The notes: generated from the sequence alone by a model not told the origin. DNA of 64,000 bases from Candidatus Izimoplasma sp. ZiA1 (GCA_002285055.1 NQYJ01000001.1:300654-364653), one strand, 5' to 3'. Numbered from the stretch's first letter, positions 1-10,300 are shown. Translations and numbers: made by a program.

Positions 1-444
1 AGTTTATTAGCAAATCTTTTAATTGCTCCATTTTTCTTAAAAAGGATGCATAACTTTAGATTTTTGCAGATTCAGTTTTTCTTTGCTGTAATCTTCTTAT
101 ATTTAACAATAACAAGCAATAATCTAATGTCAGGACTATATACTTATTATTTACTTTATACAATAATGCTTGCAGTTTACGAACCAACAGCTATTTCGTT
201 TATGAGTGAAAATAAAACTGTTCCTCAAGGAATTTTAGTTGGTGTTAGACAATCAAGTGTTGGTCTTGGAACTACTTTAGGATTTATAATTGGTGGATAT
301 TTATATGAATATGATAGAATAAGTGTATTCTATCTTAGTATTTTTAATTTTATACTCGTTTTTATCGCTTTTAGTGTCTTAATAATGATAAAACGAAAAG
401 ATGTACAGAGGTATCGCAAAAACTATTTAGAGGAGAGAAAATGA
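1..444 (+). CDS. MFS transporter, C-terminal part (5' end outside window)
   Basis: The reading frame is open from base 1, with no stop or required start, so this is the 3' end of a longer gene and not a gene starting at the ATG at 46. The visible 147 residues are very hydrophobic, with about four membrane segments. There is a loop near residue 85 of the form G-V-R-Q-S-S-V-G-L-G followed by a glycine-rich helix and a basic cytoplasmic tail. This is typical of the last helices of major facilitator superfamily drug or sugar/H+ transporters. The TGA stop at 442-444 overlaps the start of the next gene, so the two are probably cotranscribed. The substrate cannot be told. Confidence 0.7.
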   Translation, partial: SLLANLLIAPFFLKRMHNFRFLQIQFFFAVIFLYLTITSNNLMSGLYTYYLLYTIMLAVYEPTAISFMSENKTVPQGILVGVRQSSVGLGTTLGFIIGGYLYEYDRISVFYLSIFNFILVFIAFSVLIMIKRKDVQRYRKNYLEERK

Positions 445-686
445 TGGTTGAAACTAAACATGGGAATTTTGAAATAATCAAAGATTATAAGGAAGCTTTT
501 GAAGTTGAAGTTTTTAATGAGAAATATATTGATTTTTTAGATAAGTATACATTTATAGTTGGTGATTATAGCGCTGATATGCTTAGATTTAAAGGCTTTA
601 CAGAAAGTAATTATCAAGAGATTCCTGACTACTTAATGGAGTCTTGTACACCTAATGCACCCTATTTTGTATTAAAAAGAAAATAA
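441..686 (+). CDS. yutD: YutD family protein
   Basis: This is an 81-residue protein of the YutD family (DUF1027), a small cytosolic protein common in Bacilli with no settled function. The family pattern is visible: V-E-T-K-H-G near the N-terminus, the central I-V-G-D-Y segment, L-R-F-K-G-F, and the ending S-C-x(5)-Y-F-V-L-K. It is about 20 residues shorter than Bacillus YutD, losing a stretch between the G-F and the C-terminal Cys region. AGGAG at 431-435 precedes two adjacent ATGs (441 and 444); the second has the better spacing. It overlaps the stop of the upstream MFS gene. Confidence 0.8.
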   Translation: MMVETKHGNFEIIKDYKEAFEVEVFNEKYIDFLDKYTFIVGDYSADMLRFKGFTESNYQEIPDYLMESCTPNAPYFVLKRK

Positions 687-756
687 TTTAGCATTTTAAT
701 ACAAGTTTTTTGTATCTTATTGTATAATGTTATTTGCGATAAGCGAGGTGTATAAA

Positions 757-990
757 ATGGATGATTTACAAATTGAGAAACAAGTCATAGAAATTCTTCA
801 CAAGGTCCGCCCATACTTACAAAGAGATGGTGGAGATGTAAAGTACATTAAATTTGAAGATGGAATTGTTTATGTAGAAATGATGGGGGCTTGCGTTGGT
901 TGTAGTGCCTTAGATTCTACGTTAAAAGATGGTATAGAAGCTATTTTGTTAGAAGAAGTACCTGGCATTATCGGTGTTGAAAATATATAA
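757..990 (+). CDS. NifU-like Fe-S scaffold protein (Nfu/YutI type)
   Basis: This is a 77-residue stand-alone NifU C-terminal domain, the [4Fe-4S] carrier/scaffold used in iron-sulfur cluster delivery. The key C-V-G-C pair is at residues 46 and 49, preceded by the family pattern R-P-Y-L-Q-R-D-G-G-D-V. The ATG at 757 is preceded by GAGGTG at 744-749. An upstream in-frame ATG at 727 lies inside a -10-like TATAAT (723-728), so it is not the start. In Bacillus, yutD and yutI are also close to each other, which supports both names. A terminator follows at 1001-1031. Confidence 0.88.
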   Translation: MDDLQIEKQVIEILHKVRPYLQRDGGDVKYIKFEDGIVYVEMMGACVGCSALDSTLKDGIEAILLEEVPGIIGVENI

Positions 991-1000
991 GAAAACTACT

Positions 1001-1031
1001 AAAAGAAAATCTTTGTGATTTTCTTTTTTAT
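1001..1031 (+). terminator. Intrinsic terminator after the NifU-like gene
   Basis: A 10-bp stem (AAAGAAAATC at 1002-1011 with GATTTTCTTT at 1017-1026) is followed by a T-rich tract. Confidence 0.75.
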
Positions 1032-1086
1032 TTTATTTGTAAGTGATATACTATTTATGAGTAATCTAAAATGAGGTGTTTTAATA

Positions 1087-1413
1087 ATGAAACAAGGTAG
1101 CATTATTAAAGGAGAGATTACTGCGATAAAACCTTATGGTGCATTTGTAAAAATAGAACCTGAACATGTTGGATTAATACATATTTCAGAGTTTAGTGAT
1201 GGTTTTGTCCGTAGTATTGAGGACTATGTTGGTATTGGTGATATCCTTGATTTATACGTTTTAGAAGTTTCGTCAGACAAATTAAGTTTAAGCTATAAAA
1301 AAATTCATAAACGAAAGAAAAGATATGACATAAAACTGACAAATGGGTTCGCTCCTTTAAAAGAAAATTTAAAGAGTTGGATTAAAAATTACAATTATAA
1401 GAACGATGACTAA
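1087..1413 (+). CDS. cvfD: S1-domain RNA-binding protein (YugI/CvfD/GSP13 family)
   Basis: This is a 108-residue cytosolic protein. The first 75 residues form an S1 RNA-binding domain, with [15 protein letters not shown], the G-L-I-H-I-S strand, a second V-G-I-G-D turn and the closing L-S-L-S-Y-K-K. A basic/hydrophobic tail follows. Size and layout match Bacillus YugI (general stress protein 13), called CvfD in streptococci, a ribosome-associated post-transcriptional regulator. GAGGTG at 1073-1078 precedes the ATG, and TATACT at 1047-1052 is a plausible -10. It lies just upstream of pgi, and yugI and pgi are also near each other in Bacilli, as I recall. Confidence 0.85.
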   Translation: MKQGSIIKGEITAIKPYGAFVKIEPEHVGLIHISEFSDGFVRSIEDYVGIGDILDLYVLEVSSDKLSLSYKKIHKRKKRYDIKLTNGFAPLKENLKSWIKNYNYKNDD

Positions 1414-1427
1414 AATCATCGTTTTTG
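1403..1427 (+). terminator. Intrinsic terminator after cvfD
   Basis: The stem ACGATGA (1403-1409) pairs with TCATCGT (1416-1422) and is followed by TTTTT. The stem overlaps the cvfD stop region. Confidence 0.75.
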
Positions 1428-1487
1428 TATACAAAAAACATGTTTTATGTTAGTATCATCAATGTATATTATAGGAGGTCTTTAACA

Positions 1488-2822
1488 ATGAAAAACTATA
1501 TAGATGTTGATTTAGCTAATATCGCTGATTTTGTAAATGAAAAAGATATTTTGAGTATTGAAAAAGAAATTATGGCTTCACATGAGCAACTTCATGGTCT
1601 TAAGGGACCTGGTAGTGAATTTTTAGGGTGGCTTGATTTACCAATAAACTATGATAAAGATGAATTTGAACGTGTAGTTAATGCAGCTTCAAGAATAAGA
1701 AAAAATTCAGAAGTTCTACTTGTAATAGGAATTGGTGGTTCATATCTTGGGGCAAAGGCCGCGATTGAATATTTAAGTAAGCATTTTAGTAATAAAAAGG
1801 ATTTAGAGATCATATTTGTTGGACATCATATATCATCAAGTTATATGAATGATTTACATGATTACATTAAAGATAAAGATTTTTCAATAAATGTTATAAG
1901 TAAGTCGGGTACAACAACTGAACCAGCTTTGGCATTTAGAATTTTTAAAAAACTTCTTGAAGAAAAATACGGAAAAGATGAATCGATAGAACGTATATTT
2001 GCAACTACAGATAAAGAAAAAGGTGCTTTAAGAACACTTGCTAACCAAGTTGGATATGAAACATTTATTGTACCTGACAATGTTGGAGGCAGATATAGCG
2101 TATTAACAGCTGTTGGATTACTACCAATAGCAGCTAGTGGTGCAGATATTGCAAAAATAATGACAGGCGCTAGACAAGCGTATGAGGATTTGTTAGAGAA
2201 TAATTTGAGTAATCAAGCGTATAAATATGTAGCAGCAAGAAATTTGTTGTATAGAAGTGGAAAAAAAATTGAAATGCAAATTAACTATGAGCCATCTCTT
2301 TATTTTCTTGGTGAATGGTGGAAACAATTATTTGGTGAGAGTGAAGGAAAGAATCATTTAGGGATATTCCCTTCAAGTGCCTCTTTTAGCACTGATTTGC
2401 ATAGTTTAGGGCAATATATTCAAGATGGTGAAAGACATATTTTTGAAACTGTCTTAAATGTTATAAAACCCTTAAGTGAAATTACTATTGAAAGTGATCC
2501 ACAAGACTTAGATGGTTTGAACTATCTTACTGGTAAAACAGTAGATTATGTTAATAAACAAGCTTTCTTAGGGACTTTATTAGCTCATACAGAAGGAGGA
2601 GTTCCTAATATTATTATTAATATTCCTGAAATAAGTGAATATAGTTTTGGATATTTAGTATACTTCTTTGAAAAGGCATGTGCTGTAAGTGGCTATCTTT
2701 TAGGAGTTAACCCATTTGATCAACCTGGTGTAGAAGCATATAAAAAGAATATGTTTGCTTTACTCGAAAAACCAGGGTTTGAGGATTTAAACAAAGAATT
2801 AAATAAAAAATTACAAAAATAA
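1488..2822 (+). CDS. pgi: Glucose-6-phosphate isomerase
   Basis: A 444-residue phosphoglucose isomerase that interconverts glucose-6-phosphate and fructose-6-phosphate in glycolysis and gluconeogenesis. Visible family signatures are the N-terminal G-I-G-G-S-Y-L-G-A, the phosphate-binding S-K-S-G-T-T-T-E-P, the segment [14 protein letters not shown], and G-E-S-E-G-K. The length is close to the 450 residues of Bacillus Pgi. The start is set by AGGAGG at 1473-1478 before the ATG at 1488; the open frame extends to 1425, but that reaches into the preceding terminator. A hairpin follows the stop. Confidence 0.97.
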   Translation: MKNYIDVDLANIADFVNEKDILSIEKEIMASHEQLHGLKGPGSEFLGWLDLPINYDKDEFERVVNAASRIRKNSEVLLVIGIGGSYLGAKAAIEYLSKHFSNKKDLEIIFVGHHISSSYMNDLHDYIKDKDFSINVISKSGTTTEPALAFRIFKKLLEEKYGKDESIERIFATTDKEKGALRTLANQVGYETFIVPDNVGGRYSVLTAVGLLPIAASGADIAKIMTGARQAYEDLLENNLSNQAYKYVAARNLLYRSGKKIEMQINYEPSLYFLGEWWKQLFGESEGKNHLGIFPSSASFSTDLHSLGQYIQDGERHIFETVLNVIKPLSEITIESDPQDLDGLNYLTGKTVDYVNKQAFLGTLLAHTEGGVPNIIINIPEISEYSFGYLVYFFEKACAVSGYLLGVNPFDQPGVEAYKKNMFALLEKPGFEDLNKELNKKLQK

Positions 2823-2850
2823 AGGGTGATTCAACGAATTACCCTTTTAA
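2820..2850 (+). terminator. Probable terminator after pgi
   Basis: The hairpin AAAGGGT (2821-2827) with ACCCTTT (2841-2847) can extend inward through GATTC/GAATT. Its T tract is short. Confidence 0.55.
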
Positions 2851-2867
2851 TCTATTGAGGTGGAAAC

Positions 2868-3764
2868 GTGGCAGACAAGAGGGTTTATCAAGCTGAACTG
2901 ATGGTACTAGTAGTAACAATAATATGGGGTCTTGGATTCCCAATTACCAAAATAGCTGTTAATAACGGTTTTATGCCTAATACAATCATGGTTGGCAGAT
3001 TTTTGACAGCAAGTATTATTTTAACTGTTGTCTTTAGGAAACACTTAAAATATATAGATAAAAACACAATTGTCTTTGGAGTAATTACAGGACTATTTTT
3101 ATTCCTAGGGTTTTACTTCCAAACTGTGGGAAACGTTTATACTACAGCCACAAAGAATGGGTTTATCACACAATTAAATATTGTATTTGTGCCCTATTTA
3201 TATTACTTATTTTTTAAGAAAAAAGTAGATTTATATAATATTATATCGGTTGTTATAGCTGTTGTTGGTTTATTTATACTCTCATATACAAAGGGAGCTG
3301 GGTTTACTGAGTTTAATAAAGGTGATTTTTTTACATTGATTTGCGCTATAATGGTTGCGTTTAATTTGGTGACAAATTCATTTTTTCAAAAAAAATATGA
3401 TTTAAGTCCAATCCCATTTACAATTGTGACAATGTATTTGGCAGCGTTCTTATCTTTAATAGCTATGATTACATTTGATACAGTACCAGTAGTAACTTTA
3501 TCAAATGTATGGCCTTTATTATTTTTAGGAGTGTTTAATACAGCTTTAGGGTTTTTAGTTCAAAGTTATGCTTTGAAAATAAGTAAACCCACAAAAATTA
3601 GTTTAATTGTTTCTTTAGAAAGTTTATTTAGTGCAATAGGAGCCGTTTTAATTTTAAATGATGTTTTAACTTTGAATGTTGTGATTGGTGGCTTATTGAT
3701 TATCACTGGTATTTTAATTACCGAGGCAAAGCCATTTAAAAAATATAAGAAAAGCCCTTTATAA
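2868..3764 (+). CDS. EamA/DMT superfamily transporter
   Basis: A 298-residue integral membrane protein with about ten hydrophobic helices arranged as two EamA halves (roughly residues 10-140 and 155-290). Each half has the drug/metabolite transporter pattern of a first helix ending near P-x(3)-K and a glycine-rich last helix. Family members export or import metabolites; the substrate cannot be read from sequence. It starts with GTG, set by GAGGTGG at 2857-2863. The gene ends inside the loop of a bidirectional terminator shared with the convergent lipid-kinase gene. Its short spacing from pgi probably reflects genome compactness and not function. Confidence 0.85.
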   Translation: MADKRVYQAELMVLVVTIIWGLGFPITKIAVNNGFMPNTIMVGRFLTASIILTVVFRKHLKYIDKNTIVFGVITGLFLFLGFYFQTVGNVYTTATKNGFITQLNIVFVPYLYYLFFKKKVDLYNIISVVIAVVGLFILSYTKGAGFTEFNKGDFFTLICAIMVAFNLVTNSFFQKKYDLSPIPFTIVTMYLAAFLSLIAMITFDTVPVVTLSNVWPLLFLGVFNTALGFLVQSYALKISKPTKISLIVSLESLFSAIGAVLILNDVLTLNVVIGGLLIITGILITEAKPFKKYKKSPL

Positions 3765-3774
3765 GGGCTTTTTA
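3750..3774. terminator. Bidirectional terminator between convergent genes
   Basis: The stem AAAGCCCTT (3751-3759) pairs with AGGGCTTT, with T runs on one side and A runs on the other. The DMT stop codon lies in the loop, and the minus-strand gene ends at 3772. Confidence 0.8.
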
Positions 3775-4623
3775 TTTATGATATTTTAAATGAATCTTTT
3801 TACTACATGGCTCAACAGTCATTTCTGTAACGTCGTAAGTTAATTCTCCATCACACTGAGATAATTGTGGTGTTTCAAACACTACTTTTATGTTTTTTGC
3901 TTTAGTGTGGAAAACATGTTTTTTAAATGCTGTATGTTTACCAAAATAAATAGATAAGAATATTAATAAAATCTTTAGTTTTGATATGTTATGTGCGATT
4001 AAGATATCTAAAAACTCATCACCTAAGTTAGCATCAGGACTAATTTTCATTCCCCCACCAAAATATTTTCCATTATTCATAGTTATTAAGTATGTTTTTT
4101 TAAACTCATACTCTTTTTCATCGATAATAACTTTTACATCAACAGGTTTATATTTGAATAAAGCTTTTACAGTGTTTTTGAAGTATCTAAACTTACCTTT
4201 TCTTTTAGCTGTCTCAATAAAGTGGATTACCATCCCATCAATACCAACTCCAGAACCGTTGATAAATTTAGTTTCTCTACCATTATTAAATCGAGCTTGC
4301 ATAATTGTTTGTGGTGTTGAATCATCTATCATTAATGAACGTAGAAAATCATTTCCTGATCCATTTTTTCTTAAATATATATCTTGACTTAACGTGTAAT
4401 TGAAGGTGTCATTGATGAACCTATTGATAGTTCCGTCTCCACCAAGTAAAATAATTTTTGTAAAATGTTCTTTTCCAAGTAAGTAGCTTTCTAAGTCATC
4501 AATTTTTAGAATGCTTTTGATTCGAAAAGGGATATTTTCTTCTTTAAAATGCTTGATTAATTTGTGTGTACTAATATTTGATTTATTGTTTTTTGATAAC
4601 GGATTGTATAGTATTAAATACAT
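3772..4623 (-). CDS. Diacylglycerol kinase-family lipid kinase (YegS/BmrU-like)
   Basis: A 283-residue protein of the DAGKc/NAD-kinase-like superfamily, which phosphorylates diacylglycerol or a related lipid with ATP at the membrane face. Visible motifs are N-P-L-S near the N-terminus (contacts nucleotide in this fold), the G-G-D-G-T loop at residues 61-65, G-S-G-N-D at 88-92, and the C-terminal D-G-E (near residue 262). The ATG at 4623 follows GAGGAG on the minus strand (4631-4636). An in-frame TTG at 4638 lies upstream of that site and is unlikely to be used. It may recycle diacylglycerol in phospholipid metabolism; substrate unproven. Confidence 0.85.
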   Translation of the reverse strand: MYLILYNPLSKNNKSNISTHKLIKHFKEENIPFRIKSILKIDDLESYLLGKEHFTKIILLGGDGTINRFINDTFNYTLSQDIYLRKNGSGNDFLRSLMIDDSTPQTIMQARFNNGRETKFINGSGVGIDGMVIHFIETAKRKGKFRYFKNTVKALFKYKPVDVKVIIDEKEYEFKKTYLITMNNGKYFGGGMKISPDANLGDEFLDILIAHNISKLKILLIFLSIYFGKHTAFKKHVFHTKAKNIKVVFETPQLSQCDGELTYDVTEMTVEPCSKKIHLKYHK

Positions 4624-4692
4624 AGTATCACTCCTCAAAAAGATTATATCATATTAACTTAATTATATATATACAATATTTTAGTGCTTTTA

Positions 4693-4701
4693 TGGTATAA
4701 T
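4693..4701 (+). promoter_or_regulatory. Extended -10 promoter of tsaE
   Basis: TG-G-TATAAT, an extended -10 element 30 bases before the tsaE ATG. The -35 match is poor, as usual for this promoter type. The same sequence context (TATGGTATAAT) recurs before ligA. Confidence 0.6.
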
Positions 4702-4731
4702 TTTATTGTAAAAAAAATGACAGGTGATTAT

Positions 4732-5181
4732 ATGAAAAAAGAGATAATAATAAACAATTTACAAGAAATGGAACAGTTCGCAAAAACTATATCTGAGGAG
4801 TTATTTCCTGGATTTGTTTTGTGTTTAGAAGGAGATTTAGGAGCAGGTAAAACAACGTTTACTAAATTTTTGGGGAAGTATATGGGAATAAAGGATACTA
4901 TTAATTCACCAACATTCACCATTTTAAAGATTTATGAGAATGATTTACCCTTATATCATATGGATGTTTATCGCCTTAATGGTATTGGAATGGATTATGA
5001 ACTTGAAGAGTTTATTTATGGTGAAGGTTTATGTGTAATTGAATGGTATAAAAATATAAGTGAAAGTATTCCTGATGAAAGTTTTATAATGGAAATTTCA
5101 ATTATTGATGAAAACAAAAGGAAAATATCTTTGGAAGGACTTGGAAAATATGAAAAAATCATTAAAAAGATTAGTTATTGA
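4732..5181 (+). CDS. tsaE: tRNA t6A biosynthesis ATPase TsaE
   Basis: A 149-residue P-loop ATPase needed with TsaB and TsaD to make threonylcarbamoyl-adenosine at position 37 of ANN-decoding tRNAs. Walker A (G-D-L-G-A-G-K-T) is at residues 34-41, followed by T-F-T-K and the S-P-T-F-T switch; H-M-D-V-Y-R-L and V-I-E-W lie in the C-terminal half, as in the family. The ATG at 4732 follows AGGTG at 4722-4726; an in-frame GTG at 4684 sits upstream of the -10 and is excluded. The 3' end overlaps tsaB by 32 bases. Confidence 0.95.
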   Translation: MKKEIIINNLQEMEQFAKTISEELFPGFVLCLEGDLGAGKTTFTKFLGKYMGIKDTINSPTFTILKIYENDLPLYHMDVYRLNGIGMDYELEEFIYGEGLCVIEWYKNISESIPDESFIMEISIIDENKRKISLEGLGKYEKIIKKISY

Positions 5182-5755
5182 TTCTGCTACTAAGTTCTTA
5201 TATATTGAGCTATTTGAAGGGAATCAATCAAAAGGCTATTACCATTTTGAAGGACATAATGATCATTCGTTATATTTAATGTCTGAAATTGAGAACCTAA
5301 TGAATAATGCAAATTATTTACCAACGGACTTAGATGAAATAATTGTAGGCGTTGGTCCTGGTAGTTATACTGGATTAAGAATTGGTGTAACTGTTGCAAA
5401 AATGTTTGCGTGGAACAATAAAATTCCAGTTTATGAGGTAAGTAGTTTAGCTTTGTTAGCATCAAGTAGTGATGTTTTAGGTCTAGTTTTACCAGAGATT
5501 GATGCTAGAAGAGGTAATTCTTTTTTAGGTGTTTATAATGTAACAGAAGACAACGTGGTTGAGATAAAAAATGATGAGTTGAGAAATCTAGAGGATTTTA
5601 TTGTTTCTTATGATAAGCAACTGCATAAAATAAGTATGGGTAAACCTAATTTTAATAAAATATTAAACTCTAATTTATTAAAAGAATGCCAAGATGTTCA
5701 CCAATTAGCACCAAATTATATGAGAATAACAGAAGCTGAAAGAAATAAGCAATAA
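5150..5755 (+). CDS. tsaB: tRNA t6A biosynthesis protein TsaB
   Basis: A 201-residue ASKHA-fold protein that partners TsaD in t6A formation. The N-terminal V-I-D-S-A-T and the hallmark G-V-G-P-G-S-Y-T-G-L-R (residues 67-77) are present, as is the later P-E-I-D-A-R-R-G segment. It is 25-30 residues shorter than Bacillus TsaB, the shortening being in the C-terminal part. The start at 5150 is preceded by AAGGA at 5135-5139 and lies inside tsaE. A strong terminator follows directly. The genes that normally come next, rimI and tsaD, are about 18 kb downstream. Confidence 0.93.
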   Translation: MKKSLKRLVIDSATKFLYIELFEGNQSKGYYHFEGHNDHSLYLMSEIENLMNNANYLPTDLDEIIVGVGPGSYTGLRIGVTVAKMFAWNNKIPVYEVSSLALLASSSDVLGLVLPEIDARRGNSFLGVYNVTEDNVVEIKNDELRNLEDFIVSYDKQLHKISMGKPNFNKILNSNLLKECQDVHQLAPNYMRITEAERNKQ

Positions 5756-5778
5756 ACTTATGTTTATTGCCTTTTTTT
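5746..5778 (+). terminator. Intrinsic terminator after tsaB
   Basis: The stem GCAATAAAC (5749-5757) pairs with GTTTATTGC (5762-5770), followed by C and seven T. The tsaB stop is within the stem. Confidence 0.85.
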
Positions 5779-5804
5779 CATAAAAACTTTAGGAATTCAT
5801 AATT

Positions 5805-5832
5805 TTTACACAAAAAAAAGGTATCATATATT
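5805..5832 (+). promoter_or_regulatory. Likely promoter of the ABC/LRR lipoprotein operon
   Basis: TTTACA (5805-5810) and TATATT (5827-5832) are separated by 16 bases, with GGCGGTG and the GTG start 20 bases further. No other promoter this good was noticed before rimI, so it may drive all nine genes to 25561. Confidence 0.5.
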
Positions 5833-5851
5833 AAAACAAGGCGGTGATTTT

Positions 5852-7306
5852 GTGGGCATACTAACCCTTAAAAACTTGCATAAGAGTTATAAGCATGGGA
5901 ATAACATCACCAAAGTGTTAAAAGGAATTAATTTAGATATTAAAGAAGGTAGTTTTGTATCCATTTTAGGTAGAAGTGGATCGGGAAAAACTACTCTTTT
6001 GAATGTAATAAGCACTTTAGAGGTTTATGATAAGGGAAATATCATCATTGATGGTAAAGATATTTCGAAAATGAAGCAATCACAAATTAACAATATACGA
6101 AACGGTTATATTGGATTTGTTTTTCAAGAGTTTAACTTAGTCAAGGACATGAGTGTATTAGATAATGTTGCAACTCCGTTGATTTTAAATGGAATTTCCT
6201 TTAAAGAAGCTAGAAAAAAGGCACACATCGCATTAGAACAAGTTGGATTGGAACAATATACTAAAGTTAGACCACCAGAGTTAAGTGGTGGACAGCAACA
6301 ACGTGTTGCAATCGCTAGAGCAATTGTCAATGATCAAAAAATTATCCTTTGTGATGAACCTACTGGAGCATTAGATGATTATACGGCAAAAGACATCTTA
6401 GAATTATTAAAAGAACTATCAAAAACTAAAACTATCATTATGGTTACTCATGATGAGGAGTTTGCCAAAACATATAGTGATCGATTAATCATGTTAGTCG
6501 ATGGAGAAGTCTTAAAAGACGAAACTACTAATAAAGTGGTTTTAGAAAGAGAAAATAGAACTAAAGACCTTAAAGAAAAAAAGGTTGGATTCTTAAATCT
6601 GTTAATATATTCATTCTTGAGTATGGATATCGATAAAAGAAAGTTTGGTAAGACATTTAGAACATTTAGTATTTCACTTACCTTGTTTATGGTAACAAGT
6701 GTTATTAATCAAAATTTAGATGTCTTCACTGACAAGTATTTAAGGTTTTTTGTTCAAAGTGAAGTAGCAGATAAGAACATAGTCCTTGATTTTATCTATC
6801 AGTTTTTAGAACAAAACATATCAAGTATGATTCAAGTTATACTATTTATTCTAATTGGTTTTTGTATTGTGTCTTATTTATTTGTATTCACAATTAACAT
6901 TATTAATAAAAAAAGGGAAATAGCAGTGTTAAAGGCATTTGGAGCAAGCCAAGAAAGTATAGCTTTATTGTTTATGTTACGTCCAATCAAGTTTACACTA
7001 AGTATTTTTAAAGATACTTTAGGATATACATTAATCTTAGTATTACTTATTAATGGTGTCTTTGATTTTAAAAGTTTTATAGTTGCTGATTACCTTGAGT
7101 TTTTCTTAAACATTTTTAGAGTAACTTATGGTGTGTTAGTATCATTTTTCTTAAATTTTAACAGTGGATTAATCCTTTTCCACATTCATTATTCACATGT
7201 CTTTTACTTATTTACAGTCGTTTTAGTATTATTTATGTTAGGAAGTTTAATTCCTGCTTATAAAATATCAAAAGCAAATACTATTAGAATGTTGGCAAAA
7301 GAATGA
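5852..7306 (+). CDS. ABC transporter, ATPase fused to a reduced FtsX/MacB-type permease
   Basis: A 484-residue fusion. Residues 1-235 are an ABC ATPase of the MacB/LolD class: Walker A G-R-S-G-S-G-K-T at 40-47, signature L-S-G-G-Q at 144-148, Walker B I-L-C-D-E-P at 165-170, then the D-loop and T-H-D switch. Residues 260-484 are a permease with about four membrane segments, carrying the FtsX-type cytoplasmic stretch R-E-I-A-V-L-K-A-F-G-A-S near 360. Unlike its three neighbours it has almost no extracellular domain (about 50 residues between the first two helices). GTG start with GGCGGTG just upstream; the stop overlaps the next ATG. It probably works with the following three transporters in a MacB-like, non-translocating or lipoprotein-linked machine; role unknown. 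Confidence 0.85.
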   Translation: MGILTLKNLHKSYKHGNNITKVLKGINLDIKEGSFVSILGRSGSGKTTLLNVISTLEVYDKGNIIIDGKDISKMKQSQINNIRNGYIGFVFQEFNLVKDMSVLDNVATPLILNGISFKEARKKAHIALEQVGLEQYTKVRPPELSGGQQQRVAIARAIVNDQKIILCDEPTGALDDYTAKDILELLKELSKTKTIIMVTHDEEFAKTYSDRLIMLVDGEVLKDETTNKVVLERENRTKDLKEKKVGFLNLLIYSFLSMDIDKRKFGKTFRTFSISLTLFMVTSVINQNLDVFTDKYLRFFVQSEVADKNIVLDFIYQFLEQNISSMIQVILFILIGFCIVSYLFVFTINIINKKREIAVLKAFGASQESIALLFMLRPIKFTLSIFKDTLGYTLILVLLINGVFDFKSFIVADYLEFFLNIFRVTYGVLVSFFLNFNSGLILFHIHYSHVFYLFTVVLVLFMLGSLIPAYKISKANTIRMLAKE

Positions 7307-10300
7307 TTGAGATAAAAAACCTAACTAAAGTATATGAGACTGTGAATTATAATGTAATTGCATTAAGTGATATTAACTATAAATTAGATAAAGGTGAGAT
7401 TGTTGTCTTGCTTGGTAGAAGTGGTAGTGGGAAAAGTACCTTTTTAAATATAATTGGTGGATTTGATCGTAATTACGCTGGTAATTACATTTTTGATAAT
7501 GAAAATATGCGAGAAAAAACAGAACGTGAAATTGATACTATAAGAAAAAGACGTATCGGTTTTGTTTTTCAACATTATGTACTACTAAATAACCTGACTG
7601 TACTTGAAAATGTTGAACTAGCACTAAAAGTTATAGGTGTTGTTAGTCCAGGAAGTAGAAAAAGAGCAGCATTACATGCTCTTAAACTAGTTGGGTTAAG
7701 AGATCATGCAAATAAACACCCATATGAATTATCAGGAGGGCAAAAACAAAGAGTTGCAGTAGCAAGAGCTTTTGTTAAGAATCCTGATGTTATCATTGCG
7801 GATGAACCAACTGCAGCACTTGATACAAGAACAAGTAAAGAGATATTAGATTTATTGAAAGATTTATGTCGTAATAAGTTATTAATTATTGCTACTCACA
7901 ATAAGAGTATTGTAAGAGATTATGGTAGTAGAGTAATTGAATTAAAGTCTGGATATACAATCAAAAATGAATTAATTACTGATCCATCAAAGATTAGAGT
8001 AGATGAACTTGATTTAATTATTGATAAAGAGTTAGTTGAGGATGAAAAATTAATTGAACAAATAATAGATATAGAAAAAACGGTTGAAGCAGAGAACAAA
8101 GAGACAGTATTAAAGGACCTTGGTGTTGATTTAACTAATTTTAGATTAAACAGACAAGATGATTTTAATATTGATGAAGCCCTAAAACATGATTTGATTA
8201 AGCAAAGACAACAAAATTCCAAATTGAATACTAGAATTTATCGTTTTTTACAAACAAGTGATGATTTCTTTGGAAAAAAAGACTATGCAAATAAATCATT
8301 TTTTAGAAATATTGGACTTCACTTATTTAGTGCTTTGATATTTACTGTGTTTTTACTTACCCTAGTATTTGGATTGAATTTTGTTACTGAAACCTTTGGT
8401 GGATTTAACGAAAAAGCAATGTATACAAGAGAAATGAGAGGAAATAATGTTCTCTATTTCACAAATGACGAGTTTTTAATGGGTGAAGGTAATTTAGACT
8501 TATATCATGATTTAGAGAATAATTTTATTGGGGATTTTACCCAAACGGAGATATTAAGTGCTAAATTTTTAGATGAGCTACTCATTGATCCATATTTTAG
8601 ATATCAACTAGAACAAGAAAAAATTAAGTACATTTCTAGCGAATTAGCATTATTAGGAGCTAGCGATGTCTTTAGCATATACTATAATAATTCAAGTATA
8701 ATATTAACTACTACAAATGATGAAATTGTTTTTGAATCACTACAAAATCAATATCAAAACATTGTCACAAATCCAGAACCATACACTTATGTTAGTGGTT
8801 TTATGAACAACGATTTAGATGAGAACTCTATTTATCAGTTTACATATGTTTATGCTGAGTCTAATAGTGAGATTTTAAGTAAACACATGCTTGAAGGCTC
8901 AAGACTACCAAATCAGAGTGATGAAGTTGTAATTCCTGTTAGTTATTTGTTTGAGTTTGAGATTTTAACTGCCACTGATTTTAAAGATGAGTATGGAAAT
9001 GTCCTTGAAATCATCCCTTCGAAAATGATTAGTGATGCCTTTTTAGCTCTTAGTGAAGAGGATAGAAAAATTAGCATAACAAAAAATGTTTTAACTTTTG
9101 AAGATGATGGCGAAAGTTATTCAATGCACAAGACTGAAGATGAAAATGAGTTTACAATTGTGGGACTTGTTAATTTTGATGGTGATATCAATCCTTATTT
9201 AGAGATGAGAGATGATGTTTTTATTAGTAATAATGCAAACATTAATTTTAGTTTTGTATTTAGTGTAGAAGCTAGTGATCTTATTAACTTTGATATAGTG
9301 AATAATACAACTAATTTTGACTTTAGTAAAAGTATTCAATACGCTGAAATAAGTAATGATAATTATGCAAAATATAATGTATCAGAAATTAATAAAGACT
9401 TTAATGATACTTTTGTTCCAGAAATTAAGGAAGAGATAGCCTTATTATTTGAGTCATGGATTACTGAGTTAAATGATGCAACTGAGCTTATTAGTGAGTA
9501 TGTAGCTGATGATTTATCGCCTACTGCTACTGCTAATGGTGCCTTTCTAAGTGATTTGATTAACAATGATATGTTCGAAGGTTTAACATATCAAGATTTA
9601 TTGAACTATTACATAGCTCAGCATTTATCGGTTATAAATGATGAAGATGAGTTTAGATATGCTTGTGTAGGATGTAGCATCGGTTCAAGAGACTTTGAGG
9701 AGTTATTAGAAGAAGCACCTGCTGCATACTCAAGAATTAAGACTGCTGATGTTTATAAAGATATGTTAGAAGTATATGGAGATACAACAAGACTTACATA
9801 TCAAGAGAGTACAAACCGTATAATTTATGAGCATTATGGAAAATATTTTAATAATCAATTTTATGAGTCGTTTAATAGTGATGTATACAGTTTAGAACTA
9901 GTTAGTTCATTTGCACGAGAAAGTGGTGGAATATTATCGTTATTAAATGCTGTATTTAAAGTGGAATTAATTGAAATGATACCTGGAGGTAAAGCTTTAG
10001 TAGGTATGCTTCAGGATTTGGAAACAAATGAGAGTTTTATTCGTTTTATGGAAATGACTAATTTTGATTTGATAATTTCTAGTATTAGCACTAATGCGGT
10101 AAGAAGTATTATTATGATTATTTTATATATTGTTGTTTATTTATTATTGATTGTATCAGTGATTTTCCTTGGGATTGTACTAATTAATCTTTATTCTAAC
10201 ATTTATGAAACAGCAACGAGAAAACGAATAAAAGAACTAGCATCTCTTCGTGTTCTTGGAACAAGTTATGATGATATCTATGATATGGTAAAACTTGAAA

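Noticed and set aside
727..756. Upstream ATG extending the NifU-like protein by ten residues
   Set aside because: The ATG lies inside a -10-like TATAAT and has no Shine-Dalgarno sequence; the internal ATG at 757 has GAGGTG.
3986..4387. 133-codon plus-strand frame over the lipid kinase gene
   Set aside because: The kinase on the minus strand has intact GGDGT and GSGND motifs and a good start; this frame is its shadow.
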